DNA of 56,056 nucleotides from CALCMJ01 sp964475415 (lineage in GTDB: Bacteria; Bacteroidota; Bacteroidia; Chitinophagales; Saprospiraceae): contig CAYYWZ010000020.1 in NCBI GenBank assembly GCA_964475415.1, positions 1 through 56,056 on the forward strand, in the 5' to 3' direction. Shown here piece by piece: positions 27,771-36,676 of the stretch. Under the pieces are notes generated by a model. That model had not been told where the DNA came from. It saw only the letters and a program-made list of their open reading frames with translations, and ran no database searches. The translations under genes and the position numbers were made by a program. Every line of letters starts with the position of its first letter. The first letter of the stretch is position 1.

Positions 27771-27786
27771 TTAACTATTCGGTTAA
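27771..27786. promoter_or_regulatory. Candidate HigBA operator dyad
   Basis: TTAAC-tattcg-GTTAA, a perfect 5-bp inverted repeat with a 6-bp spacer, ending 9 bp before the former toxin start. Position and size fit an autoregulatory antitoxin operator. Binding is inference. Confidence 0.45.
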
Positions 27787-27795
27787 CTTTTTAAA

Positions 27796-28097
27796 ATAGA
27801 ACGAAAGACTGCTTTATATTGCGATTACTTCACAAACTTCTATGATCAACAAACAGAATAAGTCAAAGAGTAAATTGATTATGTCTTAGAACTTATAAGG
27901 TATGAGTAAAGAGTGCCAAAGAAGTTTTTAAAGTTTCTGACTGGTACTGATGGACTATATGAGATAAAGATATCAACAGTATACAATAACATAAGTAATT
28001 AACAAATTGCTTTATTAAAAAAACGAAGAAAACACCAAAAAAAGAATTAATTCTAGCAATTAAACTTAAGAAAGCGTATTTAAAAAGTAATGATTAA
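27796..28097 (+). pseudogene. HigB/RelE-type toxin, inactivated
   Basis: Translation in one frame recovers the HigB pattern: YCDYFTNFYDQQTE, VKE, IDYVLELIRYE, then RVPKKFLKFLTGTDGLYEIKI. It is interrupted by TAA at 27859, 27871, 27907 and 28000. The expected start is ATA (27796) rather than ATG. After YNNI about 15 residues are missing and the frame shifts by one. The C-terminus then resumes as KKTKKTPKKELILAIKLKKAY to a normal stop at 28095-28097. Each of the first three TAA codons occupies a place where relatives often have Lys, one base from AAA. The toxin cannot be made. Confidence 0.82.
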
Positions 28098-28192
28098 AGC
28101 TAACATCAATTGAAGAGCACTTATCTAAAAATAGAGGTGCAAAAGGTGCGGAATCTCGTGCAAAATTTGATGCTGATTCTTTAGCTTTTCGA

Positions 28193-28381
28193 TTGGGAGT
28201 TATGCTTCAAGAAGCAAGAAAGGAAGCAAAGATGACTCAAGAGCAACTTGCAGAAAAAACGGGTACAAAGAAGAGTTACATATCAAGAATAGAAAAAGGA
28301 AAGAGCGATATTCAAATTAGCACCTTTTATAAACTTATCGAAATTGGATTAGGCAAGTCCTTAAATATAAGTACTGGTTAA
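28193..28381 (+). CDS. HigA-like XRE antitoxin, N-terminus orphaned
   Basis: The same frame is open from 28094 and reads TSIEEHLSKNRGAKGAESRAKF..., the normal N-terminus of HigA antitoxins. However, no ATG, GTG or TTG start remains before TTG at 28193. From there a 62-aa product covers the whole HTH (MTQEQLAEKTGTKKSYISRIEKGKSD) and the C-terminal LIEIGLGKSLNIS. Either a shortened repressor is made from TTG/ATG28199, or the gene is dying with its toxin. The former toxin stop lies inside the antitoxin frame, as in intact HigBA pairs. Confidence 0.6.
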   Translation: MGVMLQEARKEAKMTQEQLAEKTGTKKSYISRIEKGKSDIQISTFYKLIEIGLGKSLNISTG

Positions 28382-28708
28382 TAAGAAACGAAATCATACC
28401 ATATGATTTGATAACCATATCTATTCTTACCTTACAAAGACGAAGATATATCTTCACCGGTAAGCGCAGCTAAAACCTTAGCAGCCTTAGCAATAAAATT
28501 TTTATAGAGTGATAAGCACTTTAGGTGCTACCTTGCTTTCGGCAACAAATAAAATTGATCAGATACTAGAATATCGATGTAAGGCTTCTTAAGTAGATTA
28601 CAGCCCAGAAAACTACAGCTAAGACTTATTCTCTTATTGCCATAATTCTATTTATAGAGTTTATAAACATATATTTACATATTACGAATAAATATAATAT
28701 TTTTACAT
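28382..28708. other. Intergenic region before xerD
   Basis: 327 bp without a gene. A TATATTTA element near 28670 could be the -7 box of xerD. No repeats or RNA structure were recognised. Confidence 0.45.
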
Positions 28709-29632
28709 ATGAACTGGCAAGTACTCCTTAGAGGATTTTCATCTTATATGACCTTAGAAAGATCTATGTCAAAGAATTCTATCGAAGCCTATACAGCTGA
28801 TGTAGAAAAATTAGCTTCTTATTTTGATATGCCTGAGCACAAGAAAACTGCCGTAGAGATATCCTATGATGACTTAGAAAGTTTTCTCGTATTTCTAAAC
28901 CAATTAGGATTAGGCGATCGATCACAAGCTCGTATAATTTCGGGTATCAAAGCCTTTTACAAATACCTATTACTGGAAGATATCGTCAATAATAATCCTG
29001 CCGAACTTCTAGAAGGTCCCAAGCTACAAAGAAAAATTCCAGACGTCCTTTCTGTAGAAGAAATGACCGCTTTACTTAGCGCTATAGATATGAGCGAACC
29101 TCATGCTCATAGAAACAGGGCTATGTTAGAGACCCTATACGCTTGCGGTCTCAGAGTGTCAGAAATGATCAATCTAAAGCTTTCTAATTTCTATAAAGAA
29201 GTAGGATTCATAAAAGTTATCGGTAAGAATGACAAAGAGCGTATCATTCCTATCGGAGAAGATGCTATCAAATATATAGACATCTATATACAAACAGAAC
29301 GCATACATATCAACATAAAACCAGGAGAAGAGGATTTTATCTTCCTTAACCGGCGTGGTAAGCATCTAACTAGAGTGATGATATTCACACTCATTAAAAA
29401 ATATGTTGCGCTAGCACAGTTAGAGAAACACGTAAGCCCTCACACATTCAGACATTCCTTTGCGACACACCTTGTAGAAGGCGGAGCAGATCTAAGAGCC
29501 GTACAAGAAATGCTAGGCCACGAGTCTATCATAACTACTGAAATATATACTCACCTGGATAACAATTTTCTGAAGGAAACCATTATGAACTTTCACCCCA
29601 GAAATAATAAAAATGTGTCTACACTAAAGTGA
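28709..29632 (+). CDS. xerD: Tyrosine recombinase XerD
   Basis: A 307-aa site-specific recombinase for chromosome dimer resolution at dif. An N-terminal SAM-like core-binding domain (~1-90) precedes the catalytic domain with the full set: Arg in YACGLRVSEMINL, Lys in VIGKNDKERIIPI, HTFRHSFATHL (His-x-x-Arg), GHESIITTEIYTH with the second His and the Tyr nucleophile. Housekeeping length with no extra domains, so it is XerC/D rather than a mobile-element integrase; it most resembles XerD. No dif site was identified nearby. Confidence 0.9.
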   Translation: MNWQVLLRGFSSYMTLERSMSKNSIEAYTADVEKLASYFDMPEHKKTAVEISYDDLESFLVFLNQLGLGDRSQARIISGIKAFYKYLLLEDIVNNNPAELLEGPKLQRKIPDVLSVEEMTALLSAIDMSEPHAHRNRAMLETLYACGLRVSEMINLKLSNFYKEVGFIKVIGKNDKERIIPIGEDAIKYIDIYIQTERIHINIKPGEEDFIFLNRRGKHLTRVMIFTLIKKYVALAQLEKHVSPHTFRHSFATHLVEGGADLRAVQEMLGHESIITTEIYTHLDNNFLKETIMNFHPRNNKNVSTLK

Positions 29633-29704
29633 ACCAAAGAAAGCTTTAAGAAAGAATTAAGGAATACTAGCCAATAATCTTATAGGTATAGACGTATAAA
29701 GCGT

Positions 29705-29712
29705 TAAATTTG
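29705..29712 (+). promoter_or_regulatory. -7 promoter element before the Ig-like lipoprotein
   Basis: TAAATTTG matches TAnnTTTG. It overlaps the TTG that opens the longest frame, which shows that translation must start downstream, at GTG 29737. Confidence 0.5.
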
Positions 29713-29736
29713 CATCATTATACTTTATTTATTTAC

Positions 29737-31350
29737 GTGAGGAAAAAAATCTGTTTCTACATACCTTTACTCTGCTGGATCCTACTGCTGACTAGTTGCG
29801 CAAGGCCAGGAAGTCCTTCTGGTGGGCCAGAAGATAAAAAACCTCCACAGGTTGTAGCGGAAAAATCTGATGCAAATTTTCAAACTAATTTCAAACCTAA
29901 AGAAATCAACTTAGAGTTTTCTGAATATATAGAACTTAGAAACGCATTTAAACAAGTCGTTATCTCACCACCTACTGATTATCTTCTACAAGTTAAGAGC
30001 AGGGGAAAAAAGGTACAAGTTATCTTCGATGAAAGAGAGATGCTAAAAGATGATGTAACCTATCAAATAAATTTTGGTGATGCTATAGTCGATTATACTG
30101 CAAATAATGCACTCAAAAATTATTCTTTTGTATTTGCTACAGGTGACATTATAGATTCTCTGTCTATAAAAGGAAACATCATAGATGATTATACAGGAGA
30201 ACCAGAAAAGGATATCACCATTATGCTATATGATAAACTAGATGATTCCATCGTATATAAGGAAAAGCCATTCTATTTTACAAAGTCAGATGGTCAAGGA
30301 AATTTCCAACTTAATAATCTAAGATCAGATACCTTCAAAATATTTGCTCTTATGGATGGAAACTTGAACTATATATATGACAGCCCATTAGAAAAAATTG
30401 CTTACCTAGATAGTCTGATTTTTCTAAATGATACTATTTCTTATAATATTTCTCTTAGGGCTTTCAACGAGTTACAAGATCAGAAAATAAATGAAGTGCT
30501 AGACAAGGAGTCGGGTATTATAAAAACAGTATTAGAGAGACCTTTTGAAGAAATTAATTTCACTCTATCAGATACCACTAAAAGCATAAATGCTTACACT
30601 TGGAGAGATAGTTTTTTTATAGAATATTCTCCTGTTAATGATAGTACTTTCTATCTGTATGCAGAACCAGACACCTTTAAGATAAGTCCTCGTTCTAAAA
30701 ACAAGTCCACCTTAGAGGTATACAAGACGAAGCCAGAACTAGGCGATGTTATCCATCCTGCAAGTAAGGTTCAACTCTTCTTTAATAGGTCTTTAATAGA
30801 AGTTACTGATACACTTATTATACTACAAGATACTTCTGGCAATGCAATTAATACTACCCTAGAAATAGAAGACGGGATCTTAAGTATTTCTGCACTTTTT
30901 CTAGATACAACCGATTATATACTCTTCCTATATCCTGAAGCTGTAAAAAGTTACAATAAGAGAATTACTGATACACTTAATTATAATATACGTGCAGGAC
31001 TAGCAGAACAGTTCGGTAATATTACGGTAAATACAAGAAATCTAAATCCTGAAAATCAATACCTATTTTCTCTTATGTCAGGGCAACAAAAATTAGAGCA
31101 ATATATAAGTGGTGCAGACACAACAGATATTACATTTACTCAATTAAAAGCAGGAACTTATACCCTAGAAGTATTAGAAGATCGCAATGAAAACAAGACC
31201 TGGGATCCGCAACATTATCTTCGTAAAGAAAAGTCAGAAAAGATTATAGAAAAAAAATTAGAACAATTAAGAGAAGGCTGGGACTTGAATATTGATTTTG
31301 ATGGCAGTACCTTTGAACAAAACAGGCAAGATGAAACTGAGGGCGGATAA
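29737..31350 (+). CDS. Ig-like domain (SbsA-type) lipoprotein
   Basis: A 537-aa lipoprotein read from GTG at 29737, because a -7 box covers the TTG nine codons earlier and the signal peptide begins MRKKICFYIPLLCW. The lipobox is LTSC, followed by ARPGSPSGGPEDKKPP, the hallmark N-terminus of Bacteroidota SbsA/Big_5 Ig-like proteins. An Ig-like domain occupies ~40-120 (PKEINLEFSEYIELRNAFKQVVISPP). A carboxypeptidase-like sandwich follows (~150-215), with another Ig-like region further on. It overlaps lptB by 20 bp. Probably a cell-surface or periplasmic structural protein; function unknown. Confidence 0.82.
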   Translation: MRKKICFYIPLLCWILLLTSCARPGSPSGGPEDKKPPQVVAEKSDANFQTNFKPKEINLEFSEYIELRNAFKQVVISPPTDYLLQVKSRGKKVQVIFDEREMLKDDVTYQINFGDAIVDYTANNALKNYSFVFATGDIIDSLSIKGNIIDDYTGEPEKDITIMLYDKLDDSIVYKEKPFYFTKSDGQGNFQLNNLRSDTFKIFALMDGNLNYIYDSPLEKIAYLDSLIFLNDTISYNISLRAFNELQDQKINEVLDKESGIIKTVLERPFEEINFTLSDTTKSINAYTWRDSFFIEYSPVNDSTFYLYAEPDTFKISPRSKNKSTLEVYKTKPELGDVIHPASKVQLFFNRSLIEVTDTLIILQDTSGNAINTTLEIEDGILSISALFLDTTDYILFLYPEAVKSYNKRITDTLNYNIRAGLAEQFGNITVNTRNLNPENQYLFSLMSGQQKLEQYISGADTTDITFTQLKAGTYTLEVLEDRNENKTWDPQHYLRKEKSEKIIEKKLEQLREGWDLNIDFDGSTFEQNRQDETEGG

Positions 31351-32065
31351 ACTTATAAAGAAATATGGCAACAGAACTGTTGTCAACGAAGTAAGCATAG
31401 AAGTAAACCAAGGAGAAATTGTTGGACTGCTAGGTCCTAATGGCGCTGGAAAAACCACCACATTCTATATGGTTGTAGGATTTGTTACGCCTAATGGTGG
31501 ACAGGTATATCTAGGGGACGAAAGTATCACTAAACTTGCTATGTACAAAAGAGCAAGAAAAGGCATAGGCTATCTACCTCAAGAACCTTCTGTCTTCAGA
31601 AAATTATCAGTAGAAGATAATATAGCTGCCATTCTAGAAATGACAAAATATTCCAAGTCTGAACAAAAAGAAAAGCTCGAATCTCTTATAGATGAATTCG
31701 GCCTACACAAGGTGAGAAAAAATACAGGTGACTCTCTTTCTGGAGGTGAAAGAAGAAGAACAGAGATAGCAAGAGCCTTGGCATCAGATCCTAATTTCAT
31801 TCTACTAGATGAACCATTTGCAGGCATAGATCCTATAGCCGTAGAGGATATACAAGCCATAGTAGAAAAACTCAAAACAAAGAATATAGGAATACTTATA
31901 ACAGATCACAATGTCCAAGAAACGCTTTCTATTACAGATAGAGCCTATCTTATGTTCGAAGGAAAAATTCTAAAATCTGGAACTGCAGAAGAATTGGCTG
32001 AAGATGAAATTGTAAGAAAAGTATATCTTGGCAAGAATTTTGAACTCAAGAAAAAGCTACCTTAG
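31331..32065 (+). CDS. lptB: Lipopolysaccharide export ATPase LptB
   Basis: A 244-aa ATPase that powers LPS extraction by LptFGC. The ATG at 31331 (MKLRADKLIKKYGNR) is chosen because family members start here; upstream codons overlap the preceding gene. Walker A GPNGAGKTTT, signature LSGGERRRTEIARAL, Walker B FILLDEPFAGID and the switch His in LITDHNVQETLSI are intact. LptB-specific features (LPQEPSVFRKLSVEDNI, PFAGIDPIAVEDIQ) distinguish it from generic ATPases. Confidence 0.95.
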   Translation: MKLRADKLIKKYGNRTVVNEVSIEVNQGEIVGLLGPNGAGKTTTFYMVVGFVTPNGGQVYLGDESITKLAMYKRARKGIGYLPQEPSVFRKLSVEDNIAAILEMTKYSKSEQKEKLESLIDEFGLHKVRKNTGDSLSGGERRRTEIARALASDPNFILLDEPFAGIDPIAVEDIQAIVEKLKTKNIGILITDHNVQETLSITDRAYLMFEGKILKSGTAEELAEDEIVRKVYLGKNFELKKKLP

Positions 32066-32069
32066 TCTC

Positions 32070-32324
32070 ATGAAATTTCAAGGCATTATATTTTTTTCCT
32101 TCCTACTAATCTATTTTAGCTCTTGTGGTGAGTATGATACCTTAGAAAGTAATAAGCAAACTATGAAACGAGTAGACTCCGTCTACTACACTAGTAAAGA
32201 TTCTCTCCAAAGGCTTTCTGATAGCCTGTGCGAAAAGAACTTTAATCTTTACAAGCAACAAGCTGTAGACTCCATTCGCCCGCTGCGACTAGCTGATATA
32301 GAAAGTCTTATAGAAGGTAAATAG
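32070..32324 (+). CDS. Small lipoprotein downstream of lptB
   Basis: An 84-aa lipoprotein (lipobox YFSSC, Cys17), read from ATG 32070, 4 bp after the lptB stop. The mature part is helical and charged (KRVDSVYYTSKDSLQRLSDSLCEKNFN) with one extra Cys. The pattern C-x(8-12)-VDSI recurs in the next gene. I do not recognise a family. The position suggests a link to the envelope, but this is inference. Confidence 0.65.
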   Translation: MKFQGIIFFSFLLIYFSSCGEYDTLESNKQTMKRVDSVYYTSKDSLQRLSDSLCEKNFNLYKQQAVDSIRPLRLADIESLIEGK

Positions 32325-32597
32325 ATGCGTATATTATCTATCATATTAATTTTATTCTTTTTATCGGCTTGCGAAAAAAAACAAGTCAAAGAAATCTCCT
32401 TCGAAGATGAGGTGAAAAAGCGTTTTGAATTATTTTTAAATAAAGAAGAAAGTAATTGCAGAAAAGACGCAGAAGCTGCAGCTGACAAATATATAGATAG
32501 TGTCATAGATGGATGGATTAAAAAAGAACTCATAGACACAATCGACTTCCCACAAAAACCTACCCGACCAAAACATCCTGGAAAAATAATCGAGTAA
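32325..32597 (+). CDS. Second small lipoprotein, likely related
   Basis: A 90-aa lipoprotein (lipobox LSAC, Cys16) starting directly after the previous stop. The mature part is a charged helix (FEDEVKKRFELFLNKEESNCRKDAEAAADKYIDSVI) ending in a proline-rich tail (PQKPTRPKHPGK). One internal Cys and a DSI/DSV motif parallel the preceding protein, so the two may be diverged duplicates. Unknown function. Confidence 0.65.
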   Translation: MRILSIILILFFLSACEKKQVKEISFEDEVKKRFELFLNKEESNCRKDAEAAADKYIDSVIDGWIKKELIDTIDFPQKPTRPKHPGKIIE

Positions 32598-32953
32598 GAA
32601 AGGTTACCTTTTAGCTACTTCTGGTATAAATAGATGAAGTATCTATAATGCATTGCTTATAAATTAAAATTAGCATTTGGTAATTATTGATATATCAAAG
32701 AGGTTCCAATCATTAATTCAATTATGTCTGATGTAAGCTTCTCATAGATTACTAAATCAATAAAGAAGTTTGCTCAGTGCATAATTTGAATATTCTCTCT
32801 TTCTATTTTCTAATTTCTATTACAAAGTATAAACCTACTTTTTTTAGTAATTATCCCAAAAATTGCTGGTTAGTCTATTTTATACTAACACTTGTCTAGA
32901 GTATCTAACTTTTCTTAAGTCTATACACGTTATCAGAGTAAAACCTTCTAATT
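32598..32953. other. Intergenic region before the YqaE gene
   Basis: 356 bp, AT-rich, with no gene or clear terminator seen. Confidence 0.45.
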
Positions 32954-33127
32954 ATGTCTATCTTAAGAGTTATTCTTGCTATCCTTTTTCCTCCATTAGC
33001 AGTTCTAGATAAGGGATGTGGATCTATCATCATTACTTTATTACTTACTATATGTGGATGGGTTCCCGGGGTTATTGCTGCATTAATTATCCTCAACAAA
33101 GAAGAACAGATCATCTATACTAGATAA
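32954..33127 (+). CDS. YqaE/Pmp3-family membrane peptide
   Basis: A 57-aa hydrophobic protein, MSILRVILAILFPPLAVLDKGCG followed by LLLTICGWVPGVIAALIIL and a polar tail. The pattern ILaiLfPPlaV...lLlTicGWvPGviaAl is the Pmp3/YqaE two-helix signature, known in bacteria, fungi and plants in membrane potential and stress responses. Only ATG 32954 gives the correct N-terminus. Short length and a longer opposite-strand frame hide it. Confidence 0.88.
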   Translation: MSILRVILAILFPPLAVLDKGCGSIIITLLLTICGWVPGVIAALIILNKEEQIIYTR

Positions 33128-33227
33128 CATTTATTTTACATAAGTATCAAAAGAAAATAAACCATAAGCAAATGAAATCGTTAATACTTACGTTACCTTA
33201 TGAGAATTCCTATTCAATAATTTACAA

Positions 33228-35693
33228 ATGCTTTATAGATTCCTAATACCTCTGTTCTTCCTGATCTTAGCAATACCATGTAGTGGACAGTTATCTGGAA
33301 ACATAACTGATGAAAAAGGAAACACCCTTCCTTATGCGAGCATATACGTAGAAGGAACCACTAATGGAACAACAAGTAATATAGATGGTTATTATAGTTT
33401 CGATTTGAAACCTGGTAGCTATACAATTATCTATCAGTATGTAGGATTCAGTACAGTAAAAAAAGAAATCACTATAACTGATCAAGCTATCACAGAAGAT
33501 ATCATTCTGTCTGGTCAGGGGGTAAATCTAAGTGAAGTAGTTATAGCGGCTGATGCAGAAGATCCTGCTTATGCAATTATAAGGAAGGCTATAAAAAAGC
33601 GCCCTTATTATAAAGATAAGGTGAAGTCCTATAAGGCTGATCTCTATATAAAAGGACTAATTAAAACCTCAGATGTACCAGAAAAATTTCTTGGCCAAAG
33701 TATCGGGGATATGGAGGGAATTCTAGATTCTACTAGGCAAGGCATCATCTATCTATCAGAATCTCAGTCAGAACTCTACTACAAATCTCCTAATAAATAC
33801 AAAGAAGTCATGTATGCCTCCAAGGTTGCTGGATCTGCAAACGGCGTAAGTTTCAATCAGTTTGCCGATAGCTATTTCAATTTTTATGAAGAATATCTAA
33901 GATTTAGTAGAGACCTTATTACCCCTATTGCTGATAAGGCTTTGAGTTTCTATGATTACAAACTACTCAGCACAACTATGGATGATGCTGGTAGAATGAT
34001 CAACGAAATAGATGTTATCCCTAAATCAAAAAATGATCCTATATTCTTTGGAAAAATTTACATTACAGAAGATATTTGGAATATTCACAGTGTAGACCTC
34101 AGCTTTGAAGGCAAGGCTGCAAAGAACAATTTTTTTGACACCATAAGTATTAAGCAGGTATATATACCACTAGAGCAACCAGATACCTGGATGCTTTTTT
34201 CTCAAGTACTAGACTTCTCTATGGGGCTACTTGCCTTTAAGTTCGATGGTACTTTCTCTTATGTTTTTTCGGAATATGAGATCGACCCAACTATACCTAA
34301 AGGTATTTTCAATAGCGAAATATTCCGAGTTTCTAAAGAAGCTAATGAAAAGGATACCACCTACTGGAGTGAGGTTAGACCCATCCCCCTTACTGGAGTA
34401 GAACTTAAGGATTACAAAAAGAAAGATAGTCTAGAGGTGCTCTGGAATTCTGAGAGCTATAGAGATTCTGTAGATAGAGTAGGTAATAAATTCAAACCCA
34501 TCAACTTACTGATAGGCTATAGTTACGATAAGTCCTTCAAGAGAATAAGTTATAATTATAATGCACCGCTAAGTACTTTTGTATTTAATCCGATGGAAGG
34601 TTACAAGTTTGCATTCGATCTAGAGTACCAAAAGACTTCGAAGAATTTTACGAACTTTTTTGTGATCAATCCTGTCGTCACTTACAGTTTTGCTGAGAAG
34701 AAGGTCAGAGCTCTTGCAAGAATAACCAAGAAGTTTAACAGTATAAACAATGCTACACTGAAGGTAGAATTTGGAAGAAAAACAGAACAGTTCAATGCTG
34801 AAAATCCTATATCTCCCATCATCAATACTTTTGCAAGCTTATTCTATAAGACTAATCATATGAAGTTATATGAGCGGGATTTTATAGATGTTAAATATAG
34901 TCAAGAGCTAATAAACAGTCTATTTGTCAATGGAGGAATATCCTACAATAAACGTAGACCTTTACTAATCAGCTCTGACCAAAGCTGGTCGACTAGAGAG
35001 TTTAGATATCCTTCTAATGACCCGTTAGACCCATCAAATTATGAGGCGAGTTTCACTGAACATTCAGCCACTCTTCTAGATCTTGGGTTTGTATGGAACC
35101 CGGGACAGAAGTATCTTACTTTTGACGAAATCAGAGTTAGGTCCAGAAGTTCCTACCCTACTATAAGTCTTAACTATCAAAAGGGACTTTCTATATTTAG
35201 CAGTGATTCAGATTTTGACAAACTTAGCTTAAAAATAAAAGATAGAAGAGTACCGCTAAGACTATGGGGATACTTTTCTTATAACCTAGAAGGTGGAACC
35301 TTCTTAAGAGATGAGTCTTCCGATTTTATAGATCGTTTTCATTTCAACGGAAACCAGGTTGTCCTACTTACTAAAAATGATTATCTCGAATCTTTTAAAC
35401 TTCTCCCCTATTATGCGCTCAGTACTAATGAGAATTTTGGTAGATATCATGTAGAATATCATCCCGAAGGACGATTCATGGATCGACTTCCTTTACTAAA
35501 AAACACAAACGCAACCTTTGTCTTCTCTTATGCTGGAATAGTAACAGAATCTGAGCAGTATAGCGAATTATCTGTTGGCCTAGAGAGAATATCTGTATTA
35601 GGTATACCCTTACTTCGGGTAGATTACTCGTGGAGTTTTTCTGATTTATACAAAGATCATGGACTGACGATCGGTGTATCAGGAAATTTCTAA
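33228..35693 (+). CDS. DUF5686-type outer membrane protein with carboxypeptidase-like domain
   Basis: An 821-aa exported protein. Signal peptide to residue ~20 (CSGQ), then a carboxypeptidase-like regulatory sandwich (~22-95: LSGNITDEKGNTLPYASIYVEGT). The DUF5686 region follows (from ~105: AYAIIRKAIKKRPYYKDKVKSYKADLYIKG), whose second half is beta-strand-rich and barrel-like up to GLTIGVSGNF, with a C-terminal Phe as in outer membrane proteins. Widespread in Bacteroidota; role unknown. There is no TonB plug. Confidence 0.85.
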   Translation: MLYRFLIPLFFLILAIPCSGQLSGNITDEKGNTLPYASIYVEGTTNGTTSNIDGYYSFDLKPGSYTIIYQYVGFSTVKKEITITDQAITEDIILSGQGVNLSEVVIAADAEDPAYAIIRKAIKKRPYYKDKVKSYKADLYIKGLIKTSDVPEKFLGQSIGDMEGILDSTRQGIIYLSESQSELYYKSPNKYKEVMYASKVAGSANGVSFNQFADSYFNFYEEYLRFSRDLITPIADKALSFYDYKLLSTTMDDAGRMINEIDVIPKSKNDPIFFGKIYITEDIWNIHSVDLSFEGKAAKNNFFDTISIKQVYIPLEQPDTWMLFSQVLDFSMGLLAFKFDGTFSYVFSEYEIDPTIPKGIFNSEIFRVSKEANEKDTTYWSEVRPIPLTGVELKDYKKKDSLEVLWNSESYRDSVDRVGNKFKPINLLIGYSYDKSFKRISYNYNAPLSTFVFNPMEGYKFAFDLEYQKTSKNFTNFFVINPVVTYSFAEKKVRALARITKKFNSINNATLKVEFGRKTEQFNAENPISPIINTFASLFYKTNHMKLYERDFIDVKYSQELINSLFVNGGISYNKRRPLLISSDQSWSTREFRYPSNDPLDPSNYEASFTEHSATLLDLGFVWNPGQKYLTFDEIRVRSRSSYPTISLNYQKGLSIFSSDSDFDKLSLKIKDRRVPLRLWGYFSYNLEGGTFLRDESSDFIDRFHFNGNQVVLLTKNDYLESFKLLPYYALSTNENFGRYHVEYHPEGRFMDRLPLLKNTNATFVFSYAGIVTESEQYSELSVGLERISVLGIPLLRVDYSWSFSDLYKDHGLTIGVSGNF

Positions 35694-35915
35694 AGACAAG
35701 CCTCCTTATTTACATAATATTATGCGTTCAGCAGCTACAACATTTGTACAATTGCTGACATATCTAAATCACATCAAAATTTTAACACTTTCTTAATCCT
35801 AATTATCTAAGAAAAAGGGGATTAGTTAGTGATATTTTACCCCAATATCATACAGAATTAACCGCAAATTACCAGAAAACCCTATTGGTTAAAATAGAAG
35901 TACAAGGAGGTAAAA
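35694..35915. other. Intergenic region before the operator at 35916
   Basis: 222 bp without a gene. TTAACC / GGTTAA arms about 24 nt apart lie near 35858-35893, too weak to name. Confidence 0.4.
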
Positions 35916-35937
35916 TAGAGGTAGAATTCTGCCTCTA
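35916..35937. promoter_or_regulatory. 22-bp palindrome, candidate operator
   Basis: Arms TAGAGGTAGAA and TTCTGCCTCTA form a contiguous dyad with one mismatched pair. It ends 7 bp before CATCTTTG (35945-35952), a near match to the -7 element, so a bound protein would cover the -33 region. Upstream of the gene at 36021. Confidence 0.55.
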
Positions 35938-35964
35938 GTCGCCACATCTTTGTATTGAAAATAT

Positions 35965-35986
35965 AACACATCGCATTCGATATGTT
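35965..35986 (+). promoter_or_regulatory. 5' UTR hairpin
   Basis: AACACATCG / CGATATGTT pair over nine positions with one mismatch and the loop CATT, 34 nt before the ATG at 36021. If transcription starts near 35959 the hairpin is at the very 5' end of the mRNA, a position that often stabilises transcripts. Confidence 0.5.
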
Positions 35987-36020
35987 ATTTCGATTTATTA
36001 TTAATTAAAATATTTGTCCT

Positions 36021-36641
36021 ATGAAAATCCAAATTAAATTTCTCGTAGCAACTGCTTTTCTTTGCCTAGCTACTGTAGTAACAAAGGCGGAAAATTTCTC
36101 CATTACAGAAGCAGAAGACTATACATTCATCCTTCAGCTTACTGATATAAAATCAGACAAAGTACAAATCAAGCTTCATGATGCTGATGGCGTATCTGTA
36201 TATAATGAAGTACTATCTACTTCGAAAACAGACCAAAGAAAGTATAGCCTTAAACAACTACCAGTAGGTACTTATTCTTTTGTAGTTTTTTATGATAAGG
36301 TTATCAAAGTACAAGAGATAGAAAAAACATATGAAAGACTTCTTATTGCTGAAGAAGATTTACATACTATTTTCCAGCCTACTTTTAGACAACATGCTGA
36401 ATACATAGATTTTGATATGTTATGCTTATCAGATCTTAATGTCTACATGAATATAAGAGATGCAGAAGGTAATATTATCTATAATGAGTCTAACCAGAAA
36501 GAAGGAAAATTAGCTAGAAGATTCAATTTATCTCTACTAAAAGGAGGAAATTATACACTAACTATTAGTGTACAAGAAGGTTCTATAAGAAAAGAATTTA
36601 CTCAATCTATAGATTGGTCTCCAGCAATAGCTTCACTATAG
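36021..36641 (+). CDS. Secreted protein with two repeated beta-domains
   Basis: A 206-aa exported protein (signal peptide to ~residue 23, VTKAE). Two similar halves are visible: LQLTDIKSDKVQIKLHDADG...VYNEV...LKQLPVGTYSFVV (~38-95) and LSDLNVYMNIRDAEGNIIYNE...LSLLKGGNYTLTI (~131-195). Each looks like a DUF3244/sorting-domain-like beta sandwich with the (D)A(D/E)G...YNE...L..G.YT pattern. There is no catalytic residue pattern and no C-terminal T9SS sorting signal. It has a dedicated promoter region with a 22-bp dyad and hairpin, and a strong terminator, so it is a monocistronic and probably highly expressed unit. Function unknown. Confidence 0.7.
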   Translation: MKIQIKFLVATAFLCLATVVTKAENFSITEAEDYTFILQLTDIKSDKVQIKLHDADGVSVYNEVLSTSKTDQRKYSLKQLPVGTYSFVVFYDKVIKVQEIEKTYERLLIAEEDLHTIFQPTFRQHAEYIDFDMLCLSDLNVYMNIRDAEGNIIYNESNQKEGKLARRFNLSLLKGGNYTLTISVQEGSIRKEFTQSIDWSPAIASL

Positions 36642-36676
36642 AAATAAGATATTAGTAATTACATAGTTTTCATGAT

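Noticed and set aside
31292..31330. Upstream start for lptB
   Set aside because: The extra residues lie inside the preceding gene; family members start at MKLRADKLIKKYG (31331).
32905..33114. 69-codon minus-strand frame
   Set aside because: It lies antisense to a clear YqaE/Pmp3 peptide on the plus strand.
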